Shown here piece after piece: positions 25,343 through 33,197 of a stretch of 64,000 nucleotides of DNA (positions within the stretch are counted from its first letter, which is position 1; each line of letters starts with the position of its first letter). The stretch spans positions 1 through 64,000 of the forward strand of contig CALUOK010000011.1 in NCBI GenBank assembly GCA_944322255.1. The letters are read 5' to 3'. This DNA is from Candidatus Methanomethylophilaceae archaeon (GTDB taxonomy: Archaea; Thermoplasmatota; Thermoplasmata; Methanomassiliicoccales; Methanomethylophilaceae). The translations under genes and the position numbers were made by a program. The notes beneath the pieces are model-generated. The model was not told where the DNA came from and did not search any database. It saw nothing but the letters and a program-made list of their open reading frames with translations.

Positions 25343-26386
25343 ATGAGCGTCTCGCGTCGAGACATGTGGAAGGTGGGAGACCTCACCATCGACGGGCGCG
25401 TCGTGCTTGGGCCCATGTCGGGCTACACATCCGAGGCCTACAGGCTCTTCATGAAGCCGTTCGGGACCGCCCTGTCCTACACGGAGATGGTCTCCGACAG
25501 CGCCATGATGCACAACCCGCGCAGCGACGAGTACCTGATGTACGGCAGCTGCCCGTTCACCGGCACCCAGGTGTTCGGCAGCGACCCCGAGAGGATGGCG
25601 ATTGCCGCGGAGGAGTGCCTGAAGCGCAACCCCAACACAGACCTCTTCGATGTGAACATGGGCTGTCCGGTAGAGAAGGTGGTCCGCAGGGGCGCCGGCT
25701 CCGCCCTCATGACCGATCCCGCCAGATGCGGGGAGATCGTCAGGAGGATCAAGGAAAAGACCGGCATCCCGGTGACCGCCAAGATCCGCCTGGGCCAGGG
25801 CGCCGACTCGATGAACTTCAGGGAGGTCATCGCGGAGCTCGAGGCCGCGGAGGTGGACGCGATCACCGTGCACGCCCGCACCAGGAAGGAGCGCTACGCC
25901 GGGATCCCCCACTACGACCTCATGAGGGATCTGAGAGAGGAGATGTCCGTGCCCCTCATAGTGTCCGGCAACGTGTTCTCGCTGGACGACGCCATAGGGT
26001 ACACAGAGATCACCGGCGCCGACGCGGTCATGGTCGCTCGCGGCGGCATAGGCAACCCGTTCCTGGTGACCCAGATTGACAGGTGGTTCCGCGACGGGAC
26101 CCGCCTGCCGAACCCCACGGTCTCCCAGCAGGTGGACTGGTGCCTGGAGCTGGCCGACATGCTCATCGCCGAGAAGGGCGAGGAGATGGCGGCGAAGAAG
26201 CTCAGGAGCATCGCCCCCAAGTTCATCGTCGGCTGCAGGCACAGCCGCGAGTTCAGGTACAGGCTGGCCACCGAGATCGACGACAGGGCGTCGCTGGAGG
26301 CCATCCTGGAGGAGGTCCGCGAGCGCCTCGGGGACAGGGTGGTCCGCACCCTGGGGTACCGGACGTCCGTCCCCGAGGACGACTGA
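25343..26386 (+). CDS. dus: tRNA-dihydrouridine synthase
   Basis: A 347-residue TIM-barrel flavoenzyme of the Dus family. FMN-site GPMSGYTSEAYR lies near 22-33, the catalytic Cys is in DVNMGCPVEKVVRRGAG, TAKIRLG and ITVHARTRKERYAG follow, and GGIGNP is near the end of the barrel. It reduces specific uridines in tRNA to dihydrouridine. The C-terminal helical extension carries conserved basic residues for tRNA binding. It converges on the downstream ABC permease gene with three bases between the stops. Confidence 0.9.
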   Translation: MSVSRRDMWKVGDLTIDGRVVLGPMSGYTSEAYRLFMKPFGTALSYTEMVSDSAMMHNPRSDEYLMYGSCPFTGTQVFGSDPERMAIAAEECLKRNPNTDLFDVNMGCPVEKVVRRGAGSALMTDPARCGEIVRRIKEKTGIPVTAKIRLGQGADSMNFREVIAELEAAEVDAITVHARTRKERYAGIPHYDLMRDLREEMSVPLIVSGNVFSLDDAIGYTEITGADAVMVARGGIGNPFLVTQIDRWFRDGTRLPNPTVSQQVDWCLELADMLIAEKGEEMAAKKLRSIAPKFIVGCRHSREFRYRLATEIDDRASLEAILEEVRERLGDRVVRTLGYRTSVPEDD

Positions 26387-26389
26387 TTC

Positions 26390-27220
26390 TCAGAACTCCC
26401 TCCTGGAGAACCTGAGGTAGGCCAGGGCCAGGGTGACCAGGCCCCACGCGGCCATGGCACCGCCGGACGCCACGCAGTCGGCGGGCTCGATCATCGAGCC
26501 GGACATGTCCACTCCGAGCTCCTGGCCCACCTGCACGAGCAGGTCGTTGCTGCTGGCCACGTACTCCGGGATCGAGTTCGTGATGGACGACGCGGCGGAG
26601 TCCAGCATGAACCAGGTGTCGATGCCGGATGCGGACATCACTGCCGACACGACGCTGATGAGCAGCAGTATCGTGACGAACGTCATCACCGCCGAGGTCC
26701 CGCCCTTCTTCATGACCGAGCTTATCAGCATGGCCACGCCCGTGGTGGCGAACACGTACAGCAGGCACATGACCAGCGACGGCGCGAACGATGTCACGAG
26801 CTCCCCGGACACGGCGAACGCGATGACCAGCGACACCGCGTAGTACAGGACCATGACGACTCCGGTGAGCGCGAAGCACGCGGCGAACTTGCCCAGGAAG
26901 ATCGTGGACTTCCTCAGCGGCCTGGTGAACAGGATCAGCGCGGTGCGCTCCTCGAACTCGGAGACGATGGAGTACGACGCGAACAGGGTTGCTCCCAGGA
27001 GCACCAGCAGCGAGGCGTATCCGATGTATCCGGAGAAGATGTCCCCTCCGGAGCCGGAGAGCCCGTCGCCGAGGGCGTACGGGAGCAGGGTCATCAGCGC
27101 TACGATGGCCACCACCAGGAGCCCGTACAGCATGAACTTCCTGGACCTGAGGAACTTGATGACCTCGTTCTTCGCGACCATGTAGGTCTGGGTCAGATCG
27201 TCCGGTGTCTCGGTCATCAT
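26390..27220 (-). CDS. ABC-2 type exporter permease
   Basis: A 276-residue membrane protein with about six transmembrane helices, an amphipathic cytosolic start (YMVAKNEVIKFLRSRKF) and the coupling-helix segment EFEERTALILFTRPLRKS typical of ABC-2 permeases (the ABC2_membrane_5-like group). The start ATGATGA at 27220 overlaps the stop of the ATP-binding gene and has AAGGAG five bases before it, so the pair forms one exporter. Substrate is unknown. Confidence 0.85.
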   Translation of the reverse strand: MMTETPDDLTQTYMVAKNEVIKFLRSRKFMLYGLLVVAIVALMTLLPYALGDGLSGSGGDIFSGYIGYASLLVLLGATLFASYSIVSEFEERTALILFTRPLRKSTIFLGKFAACFALTGVVMVLYYAVSLVIAFAVSGELVTSFAPSLVMCLLYVFATTGVAMLISSVMKKGGTSAVMTFVTILLLISVVSAVMSASGIDTWFMLDSAASSITNSIPEYVASSNDLLVQVGQELGVDMSGSMIEPADCVASGGAMAAWGLVTLALAYLRFSRREF

Positions 27221-28146
27221 CTCGACTCCTTGATGAGCTCCAGATACTTCGACTCCAGGCTGTCTCCCTCGGACAGTCCGCACGCCCCTATGCCCAGGGC
27301 GGCCACGTCGCTGAACAGGCGGGAGCGGCTCCCGCGGAAGCGTATGACCACGTCGGAGCCGTTCAGGTCCACGTCCACCACATAGCTCAGGGACCTCAGC
27401 CTCCCGACCATGGCCTCGTCCGGGGACGACTCGGTCTTCAGGACCATGGTCTCCAGCCCGGCCACTGTACTGACTGCAGAGATGTCGTCGTTGAACACCA
27501 GCCTGCCGTGGTTCACCATGGCGACGCGGTCGCAGAGGTCCTGCACCTCGTGCAGCATGTGCGACGACATCACGATGGTGAGGTCGCTGGTGTCCCTGCG
27601 GAGGTCCTTCAGCACCTCCCTGATCTCCGCCATCCCCCTGGGGTCCAGGCCGGACGTGGGCTCGTCCAGGATGATCACGCTGGGATCGTCCAGCAGCGCC
27701 TGGCCCAGGGCGATCCTCTGCCTCATGCCCTTCGAGAACGTGGACAGCTTCTTGTCCGCCCAGTCGGTCATCCTGACCTTCTCCAGGATCTCGTCGGTCT
27801 GGCTCGACACCGCCTCCGGCGACATGCCGATGATTCCGCCGATGTACCTGAACGTCTCCCTCGGGGTCAGGTACCCGTAGAACTCCGGCGTCTCTATGAC
27901 GGTCCCGACGCCGGCCAGGGCCTCCTTGGGGTTCTCGGACACGTCGTACCCGTTGATGAACGCCATGCCCGAGGTCGGGCGTATCAGATGCGTGAGTATC
28001 TTCAGGGTGGTGCTCTTGCCCGCCCCGTTGGGCCCCAGGAGCCCGGTGAAGCTGTTGCGCCTTATGGCGAGGCTCAGGTCGTCCACCGCCGTGAAGCCCC
28101 CGTACTCCTTGCGGAGGCCCACCAGTTCGATCGGATTCGGTTCCAT
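27217..28146 (-). CDS. ABC exporter, ATP-binding protein
   Basis: A 309-residue ABC ATPase with Walker A GPNGAGKST (near 38-46), Q-loop region, signature FSKGMRQRI, Walker B IILDEPTSGLD and H-loop SSHML. A C-terminal domain of about 90 residues (DUF4162-like) follows, as in the CcmA/NatA/BcrA group that exports peptides, antibiotics or lipids. The promoter lies in the divergent AT-rich region shared with the alanine symporter, which carries a 21-bp palindrome. Confidence 0.88.
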   Translation of the reverse strand: MEPNPIELVGLRKEYGGFTAVDDLSLAIRRNSFTGLLGPNGAGKSTTLKILTHLIRPTSGMAFINGYDVSENPKEALAGVGTVIETPEFYGYLTPRETFRYIGGIIGMSPEAVSSQTDEILEKVRMTDWADKKLSTFSKGMRQRIALGQALLDDPSVIILDEPTSGLDPRGMAEIREVLKDLRRDTSDLTIVMSSHMLHEVQDLCDRVAMVNHGRLVFNDDISAVSTVAGLETMVLKTESSPDEAMVGRLRSLSYVVDVDLNGSDVVIRFRGSRSRLFSDVAALGIGACGLSEGDSLESKYLELIKESR

Positions 28147-28175
28147 GATGCGTTCCCTTCCTGCTGTTTCTGAGG

Positions 28176-28216
28176 GTTTATCATTATCGTGAATTATTTA
28201 ATGTTTATCATTAAAT
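28176..28216. promoter_or_regulatory. Palindrome ATTTAATG-N5-CATTAAAT and GTTTATCATTA repeats
   Basis: In the divergent promoter between the ABC exporter and the alanine symporter, 28196-28216 is a perfect 8-bp inverted repeat with a 5-base centre. The word GTTTATCATTA occurs twice (28176-28186 and 28203-28213). The same 21-bp layout recurs before the DUF2975/XRE pair at 32339. It overlaps TATA-like sequence, so binding would repress. Confidence 0.5.
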
Positions 28217-28344
28217 CAACTGGAAGTCGAAAACCACTCCCAGAACTTTGGAACAAGCGATGACGGACACTCCTGCCAGCACCGCTGGCACTGACCATTT
28301 TATAGATACAATGGTTCCATCGGCGCAGTGATTAATTGGACTTC

Positions 28345-29751
28345 ATGGGAGTACTAGACTTCATAGACGAGTACATCTGGTACATCGCCTTCGTCCTGAT
28401 CGTCTGCGCCGGCATCTACGCCACGGTGCGCCTCAGGCTGATCCAGGTATCCGGCCTGAAGGAGATGGTCAAGGTAACCTTCTTCGACAAATCCGAAAGG
28501 AAGGAGGGCAAGCTGTCCTCGTTCCAGGTCTTCTGCATGAGCATGGGCTCGCGCATCGGTGTCGGTAACATCACCGGCCCCGTCATGGCCATCATGGTGG
28601 GAGGACCCGGCGCCATCTTCTGGATGTGGGTGTTCGCCGTCATCGGCATGGCCACCAGCTTCCTGGAGACCACCATCGCCCAGATCTACAAGGTCCCCAA
28701 GGAGAACGGGGGATTCCGCGGAGGCCCCGCATACACCCTGTTCCACGGGCTCGGGATGAAGCGCATCGGCATGATCGCCGCGTTCGTGATGATCCTGATG
28801 TACCTCGTGGGATTCATCTCCGGAGAGGTGGTCAGCATGTCCGAGGCCGTGCACTACGCCTTCGACTTCGATGGAATCAACATAGTGTTCGCCATCCTCC
28901 TGACAGCCGCCACCGCCCTGCTCCTCATCGGAGGGGTGTACAAGATCGCCGACCTCTCCGTCAAGGTCGTCCCCCTCATGGCCATCGCCTGGTTCGTGGT
29001 CTGCATCATCTGCATCGCCCTCGGACCCGAGGGAGTGATCAACGGGATCGTCTCCATCTTCGAATACGCCTTCAGCATCCCGTCTGTCCTCGGAGGAGGA
29101 CTCGGTGCGGTCATCATCACCGGCATGCAGAGGGGAGTCTGGTCCAACGAGGCCGGTATCGGTACCATCACCAACCTGTCCTCCATGGCCCACGTGAAGC
29201 ACCCCGTGTCCCAGGGATACACCCAGGCCATCGGTGTGCTTATCGACACCCTCGTGAGCACCATGACCGCCCTGGTCGTCCTGTCCTTCGCCGGGATCGG
29301 CCCGCTGCACGACATGTACCTCGCCCTGGGCGAGGACTCCATCCCCGTGCTCCAGGAGGTCTTCATGGGAACCATCGGTTCGGTCGCGCCCTACATCGTG
29401 ATGATCTTCATGTTCATCTTCGCGTTCACCTGCCTGATGTCCGACATCGTCATCGGGGAGGGCAACCTGATGCTGATCAAGGACAGCAAGGTCGCGAAGT
29501 ACTGCATGTGGGCGCTGCTCCTGGCGGTCGTGTTCCTGTCCAGCTTCTACGCCTCCGACGCCATCGTGGTGGTCATGGACATCCTGCTGGCTGTATGCGC
29601 GTTCTTCAACGCCATCATCCTGGTCAAGGTCGCGCGCCGCGGAATCGAGGCGTTCCACGACTACCGCAGGCAGAAGAAGGAGGGCATCGAGGAACCGGTG
29701 TTCCACAAGAGTTGCCTGTCCGATCCCACCGGCGTAACCGAATGGGACTGA
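28345..29751 (+). CDS. Sodium:alanine (glycine) symporter, AGCS family
   Basis: A 468-residue transporter with about 11 membrane helices. The AGCS signatures GSRIGVGNITGPVMAI (near 75-90), GGPAYTLFHGLG and GMQRGVWSNEAGIGT are present. AGCS proteins take up alanine or glycine with Na+ or H+. The ATG at 28345 starts MGVLDFIDEYIW. A TTG three codons upstream is in frame. No strong ribosome-binding site is visible. The gene shares its upstream region with the ABC exporter and is followed by a GC hairpin. Confidence 0.9.
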   Translation: MGVLDFIDEYIWYIAFVLIVCAGIYATVRLRLIQVSGLKEMVKVTFFDKSERKEGKLSSFQVFCMSMGSRIGVGNITGPVMAIMVGGPGAIFWMWVFAVIGMATSFLETTIAQIYKVPKENGGFRGGPAYTLFHGLGMKRIGMIAAFVMILMYLVGFISGEVVSMSEAVHYAFDFDGINIVFAILLTAATALLLIGGVYKIADLSVKVVPLMAIAWFVVCIICIALGPEGVINGIVSIFEYAFSIPSVLGGGLGAVIITGMQRGVWSNEAGIGTITNLSSMAHVKHPVSQGYTQAIGVLIDTLVSTMTALVVLSFAGIGPLHDMYLALGEDSIPVLQEVFMGTIGSVAPYIVMIFMFIFAFTCLMSDIVIGEGNLMLIKDSKVAKYCMWALLLAVVFLSSFYASDAIVVVMDILLAVCAFFNAIILVKVARRGIEAFHDYRRQKKEGIEEPVFHKSCLSDPTGVTEWD

Positions 29752-29764
29752 GACCTATCCAAAC

Positions 29765-29780
29765 CGGGCCTCCGGGCCCG
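29765..29780 (+). terminator. Terminator hairpin after the alanine symporter
   Basis: Perfect 6-bp stem CGGGCC / GGCCCG with a TCCG loop, followed by TTTCCCC and preceded by ATCCAAA, a word that recurs before other hairpins in this window. Confidence 0.5.
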
Positions 29781-29827
29781 TTTCCCCACCCTTGTTATTA
29801 TATTTCCGACCGGCCGTTACTCCCCCG

Positions 29828-30496
29828 ATGGCATCGGAATCGACACTGGACAAGTACAGGCAGAAGATCGGGCAGATGGGCACCGACGCGCTCCGCGAGG
29901 AGATCCAGAAGCTCGAGGACAACCTCGTCAGGGTCGCCGGCGAGCTGTACGCCCTGGACACAGCGCCCGAGTCCCTCGGGAACGACAAGTCCTACAAGTC
30001 CAAGGTCACCGTGAGGATCAACAACCAGTCGTCCTGGGACCAGAAGCTCGACGCCGCCATCTCCGAGCTGAAGAGCCGCGGGGAGACCTACGTGCCCTCC
30101 CCCGAGTACGGGAAGCTCTGCGACCTTGCCGCCGACATCTACAACGCCGTCAGGGTGGTCTACGTCGTGAGGGGAGAGGACGGGAGGTCCTACGGATACG
30201 ACCTCATCCTGGAGCCCACCGGGTTCCTCGCCAAGGCGTCCGGGTACGGTCCGTTCAACCCGGAGACCATACCGATCGCCACCAGCACCAGGAGCCTCCT
30301 GGTCAACAGCCTCCTGAACAACTACATCTTCTCGTGGGGAGGCAGGTACATGCAGGCGGGTGCGAAGACCAGGGCCAGGTGGATGCTCGACATCTACACC
30401 AGGGACGGCGGGTGCATCTCCTACAAGGGCAACGTCTACCACCCCTACAACTTCCAGCAGGTCAGCCTGGCCATAGAGTCCGCGGCCAGGATGTGA
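29828..30496 (+). CDS. Hypothetical protein with N-terminal coiled coil
   Basis: A 222-residue soluble protein I do not recognise. Residues about 5-45 form a coiled coil (LREEIQKLEDNLVRVAGELYAL). The C-terminal part is a mixed alpha-beta domain with many aromatic residues (NNYIFSWGGRYMQAG, GCISYKGNVYHPYNFQQ). No signal peptide, Cys cluster or enzyme motif is visible. The start ATG at 29828 has no strong ribosome-binding site but a TATA-like TTATTATATTTCC lies 15-30 bases upstream, so it may be leaderless. It is convergent with the small membrane protein gene. Confidence 0.7.
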   Translation: MASESTLDKYRQKIGQMGTDALREEIQKLEDNLVRVAGELYALDTAPESLGNDKSYKSKVTVRINNQSSWDQKLDAAISELKSRGETYVPSPEYGKLCDLAADIYNAVRVVYVVRGEDGRSYGYDLILEPTGFLAKASGYGPFNPETIPIATSTRSLLVNSLLNNYIFSWGGRYMQAGAKTRARWMLDIYTRDGGCISYKGNVYHPYNFQQVSLAIESAARM

Positions 30497-30554
30497 TGTG
30501 GGGAACGGACCGCCGGCGAGGATGCCGACGGCCTTCGGGTTTGGAGAAGGGACG

Positions 30555-30863
30555 TCAGGATATTGTGATCGACGTCACCGTCTTGTCCGGGAGCGAGAAC
30601 GTCACGTCGAAGTGATGGGACTCGCCGGAGACCGTCTTGAAGGTCCCCTCGAAGTGGGCGGTGCCGGTCCCGTCGCCCTCGATGTTCTCGCTGAACGACG
30701 TCACGGAGAACGACTCCACGTCGTACCCTTCCGACTCGATGGCATCCTGGATGGGGTAGTCGTCGGCGACGCTGTTCATCAGCGCGGGGATGGCGTATGC
30801 CACTGCCGCTCCGATCACGACGATGACGATGACACCCAGGACGATCTTGAGCTTGGTGTCCAT
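30555..30863 (-). CDS. Small membrane-anchored exported protein
   Basis: A 102-residue protein with one N-terminal membrane helix (residues 6-29, LKIVLGVIVIVVIGAAVAYA) and an extracytoplasmic domain of about 70 residues rich in Ser, Thr and Glu/Asp, ending in a beta-rich stretch (HFDVTFSLPDKTVTSI). Function is unknown. I start at the ATG at 30863 so that the helix is at the very N-terminus. It shares a 121-base divergent region with the acetyltransferase gene. Confidence 0.6.
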   Translation of the reverse strand: MDTKLKIVLGVIVIVVIGAAVAYAIPALMNSVADDYPIQDAIESEGYDVESFSVTSFSENIEGDGTGTAHFEGTFKTVSGESHHFDVTFSLPDKTVTSITIS

Positions 30864-30984
30864 GCACTGCTGCAGGGCGTCGGGATATATCGTTTTTCTA
30901 ACAGCGACCGCCGTTTTCAAGTCGGATTGAGCACGCGCATCCTTTATATCGGTTGACGCCCACTGTTTCGGCCGGTGAAAGACG

Positions 30985-32205
30985 ATGGATGGAGACGGGG
31001 ACTTCCCTTATCAGATACGCGACCTCACGACCGACGACCTGGACCAGTACAACGCGCTCCTGCGCTACGCCTTCCAGGTCACGGAGCAGCAGCTCATGGA
31101 GGCCGGCTGGAGGGACGACGAGATCATGCAGTCCAAGTTCCCCATCCTGGAGAGGGCGGACGTCCTGGGCTGCTACGACGGGGAGAATCTGATCTCGCAG
31201 GTGGCGGTGTACCCGCTGCAGATGAACATCCACGACGAGATCTACCCCATCGGATACGTCACCAGCGTCAACACCTACCCGGAGTACTCCGGCCAGGGGC
31301 TGATCAAGGTGCTGATGCACAGGAGCCTGGCCAGGATGAGAGAGAAGGGCCAGTCCGTGGCGCTCCTCTACCCGTACTCCATCCCGATGTACAGGAGGTT
31401 CGGATGGGAGATCATCTCCAACAAGATCTCCTACAAGATCAAGGACAGCCAGATCATCCCCCGCAGGAAGAAGGCCACCGACGGATACGTCAGGAGGGTG
31501 GACTGGAACAACCCGGACTTCATGAACCTGCACACCCAGTTCGCCCTGCGCACCCACGGCTGCCTCCTCAGGAACGCCTCCGCGTGGGAGGAGTACTGGA
31601 GATGGGACGTGGACGACACCACCGTCGCAGTGTACTACAGCAAGGAGGGGAAGCCCCTGGGGTACATGGTGTACCTGATCAAGCAGGATATCATGCACAT
31701 CAAGGAGATGATCTACCTCAACAGGGAGGCCCAGAAGGGGATATGGGACTACATCAGCGCCCACTACTCCATGATCGACGAGGTCCGCGGTAACACCTAC
31801 CAGAACGAGCTGCTGGCGTTCTACCTGGAGGACGGGAACATAACGGAGACGATCAAGCCCTACATCATGGGCAGGATAGTGGATGTGGAGGCGTTCTTCA
31901 TGAGGTACCGCTGCGACCCCACCGAGGAGGACGTCTGCTTCAGGTTCGAGGTGGAGGACCGCTTCCTGGACTGGAACAGCAGAGGGTTCAACGTGTTCTT
32001 CCACGACGGCAAGGCCACCGTCACCGACAGGGAGCCGAAGTACACCGTGAGGATGACCATAAACACGCTGTCCACCCTGCTGCTCGGATACATGACGGCC
32101 AACCAGCTGTACAAGCTGGAGATGATCCAGGGCTCGCCGGAGGCGGTGCAGATCCTGGACGAGGTCGTAATCCATCAGATCCCGTACATCTCCGACTTCA
32201 TCTGA
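30985..32205 (+). CDS. Eis-like GNAT N-acetyltransferase
   Basis: A 406-residue protein with the Eis layout. The first GNAT domain (about 8-160) has the acetyl-CoA loop region YVTSVNTYPEYSGQGLIKVLM and YPYSIPMYRRFGW. A second degenerate GNAT domain follows, and a C-terminal SCP2-like domain ends the protein (TVRMTINTLSTLLLGYMTANQL). Eis enzymes acetylate aminoglycosides or lysines, but bacterial and archaeal members vary and the substrate is unknown. TTTATATC at 30943-30950 is the likely TATA box and GGTGAAA precedes the start. Confidence 0.85.
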   Translation: MDGDGDFPYQIRDLTTDDLDQYNALLRYAFQVTEQQLMEAGWRDDEIMQSKFPILERADVLGCYDGENLISQVAVYPLQMNIHDEIYPIGYVTSVNTYPEYSGQGLIKVLMHRSLARMREKGQSVALLYPYSIPMYRRFGWEIISNKISYKIKDSQIIPRRKKATDGYVRRVDWNNPDFMNLHTQFALRTHGCLLRNASAWEEYWRWDVDDTTVAVYYSKEGKPLGYMVYLIKQDIMHIKEMIYLNREAQKGIWDYISAHYSMIDEVRGNTYQNELLAFYLEDGNITETIKPYIMGRIVDVEAFFMRYRCDPTEEDVCFRFEVEDRFLDWNSRGFNVFFHDGKATVTDREPKYTVRMTINTLSTLLLGYMTANQLYKLEMIQGSPEAVQILDEVVIHQIPYISDFI

Positions 32206-32338
32206 GCCCCGTCATGAAGGGCATCACGAAGACGCCCACGGGCCAGTCCCTGTCATCGTCACCTGCGGTCATGTGCTCCCATCTCCCATGGCCCGGAACA
32301 TGCCGGACCTTCTGAGGATATGGTAGCCTCCGTTGACT

Positions 32339-32374
32339 ATTTAATGATATTCGATAAATTGTTGATGGATATCA
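32339..32374 (+). promoter_or_regulatory. Operator-like palindromes before the DUF2975/XRE pair
   Basis: ATTTAATG-N5-CGATAAAT at 32339-32359 has the same 21-bp architecture as the palindrome at 28196-28216 (6 of 8 arm positions pair). A second repeat, TTGAT-N4-ATCAA, follows at about 32362-32375. Both overlap AT-rich promoter sequence. The XRE regulator encoded downstream is the natural candidate to bind. The remainder of 32206-32416 shows no gene. Confidence 0.45.
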
Positions 32375-32416
32375 ATAAATACATACGACGGCTGACAACC
32401 GACGGTGAGACGTCCG

Positions 32417-32902
32417 ATGGACAACGACCTTGGAAGGCTGAAGACGCTCTGCAGAGCGCTGTACTACATACTCACACTGCTGACGGCGGGACTGATCGTG
32501 CTGGTGGCGCTCATGCTGCTGGTCTTCGTCGTCGAGGCCGCGGACCCCGGCGCCGTGACGGACGGAGAGGACCCCGTGTCGATGTCCATGGTGGCGGCCG
32601 CCACGCTCATGCTGGTCATCGCGACCATCGTCGTGATCATGCTCAGGAACATCGCGAAGTCCATCTACAAGGAGTACTCGCCGTTCACACACACCAACGT
32701 CAGGCGCTTCGAGTTCATCTCCCTCGCCTGCCTGCTGACGATCGCCCTCGTCCCCCTGGTGAACATGGACACTCAGCTGACGGCTGCCGACGTCGCGGGT
32801 TTCATCATCGGCGCCGTCCTCGCGGCGGCAACATTCTACATACTGGCACTTGTATTCCGCTACGGAAGCTGGCTCCAGAAGGAGTCCGACGAGACCCTGT
32901 GA
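32417..32902 (+). CDS. DUF2975-type membrane protein
   Basis: A 161-residue protein with four membrane helices (about 15-38, 55-76, 105-122 and 130-152) and the loop IAKSIYKEYSPFTHTNVRRFEF between helices two and three, which matches the DUF2975 pattern (ILRSIxxGxPFxxxNxxRL). Such proteins are usually encoded with a small YozG-like XRE regulator, as here (10 bases downstream). Function of the pair is unknown, with roles in signalling or stress proposed. The ATG at 32417 is preferred to one 12 bases upstream. Confidence 0.8.
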   Translation: MDNDLGRLKTLCRALYYILTLLTAGLIVLVALMLLVFVVEAADPGAVTDGEDPVSMSMVAAATLMLVIATIVVIMLRNIAKSIYKEYSPFTHTNVRRFEFISLACLLTIALVPLVNMDTQLTAADVAGFIIGAVLAAATFYILALVFRYGSWLQKESDETL

Positions 32903-32911
32903 GGATGATTC

Positions 32912-33130
32912 ATGGCGATAATACTGAGATTGGACCGCGTCATGGCGGACAGGAAGATGTCCCTCAACGAGCTGGCACAGCGCGTGGGGATATCCAACGT
33001 GAACCTGTCCAACATCAAGACCGGCAAGATCCACGCCATCAGGTTCTCCACCCTCAACGGCATATGCAGGGCCCTGGACTGCCAACCGGGGGACATCCTC
33101 GAGTACCGGGACGACGAGGACCCGGAATGA
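32912..33130 (+). CDS. YozG-like XRE-family transcriptional regulator
   Basis: A 72-residue Cro/C1-type helix-turn-helix protein. The HTH lies at about 17-50 (MSLNELAQRVGISNVNLSNIKTG), followed by FSTLNGICRALDCQPGDILEY, the signature of the YozG/DUF2975-associated group. It is co-transcribed with the DUF2975 gene and probably represses its own promoter through the palindromes at 32339-32375 (inference). Confidence 0.88.
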   Translation: MAIILRLDRVMADRKMSLNELAQRVGISNVNLSNIKTGKIHAIRFSTLNGICRALDCQPGDILEYRDDEDPE

Positions 33131-33197
33131 CCGCGGATGCCCAGGCTGAATTATAATCAAATAGATAAACGGGGTTTACACCCAACAGGGTGGATGC

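Noticed and set aside
32198-32300. A short minus-strand frame ending WPVGVFVMPFMTGLR in the gap before the DUF2975 gene
   Set aside because: It has no ribosome-binding site, overlaps the acetyltransferase stop and is only about 25-40 codons. It could be a remnant but I cannot support it.
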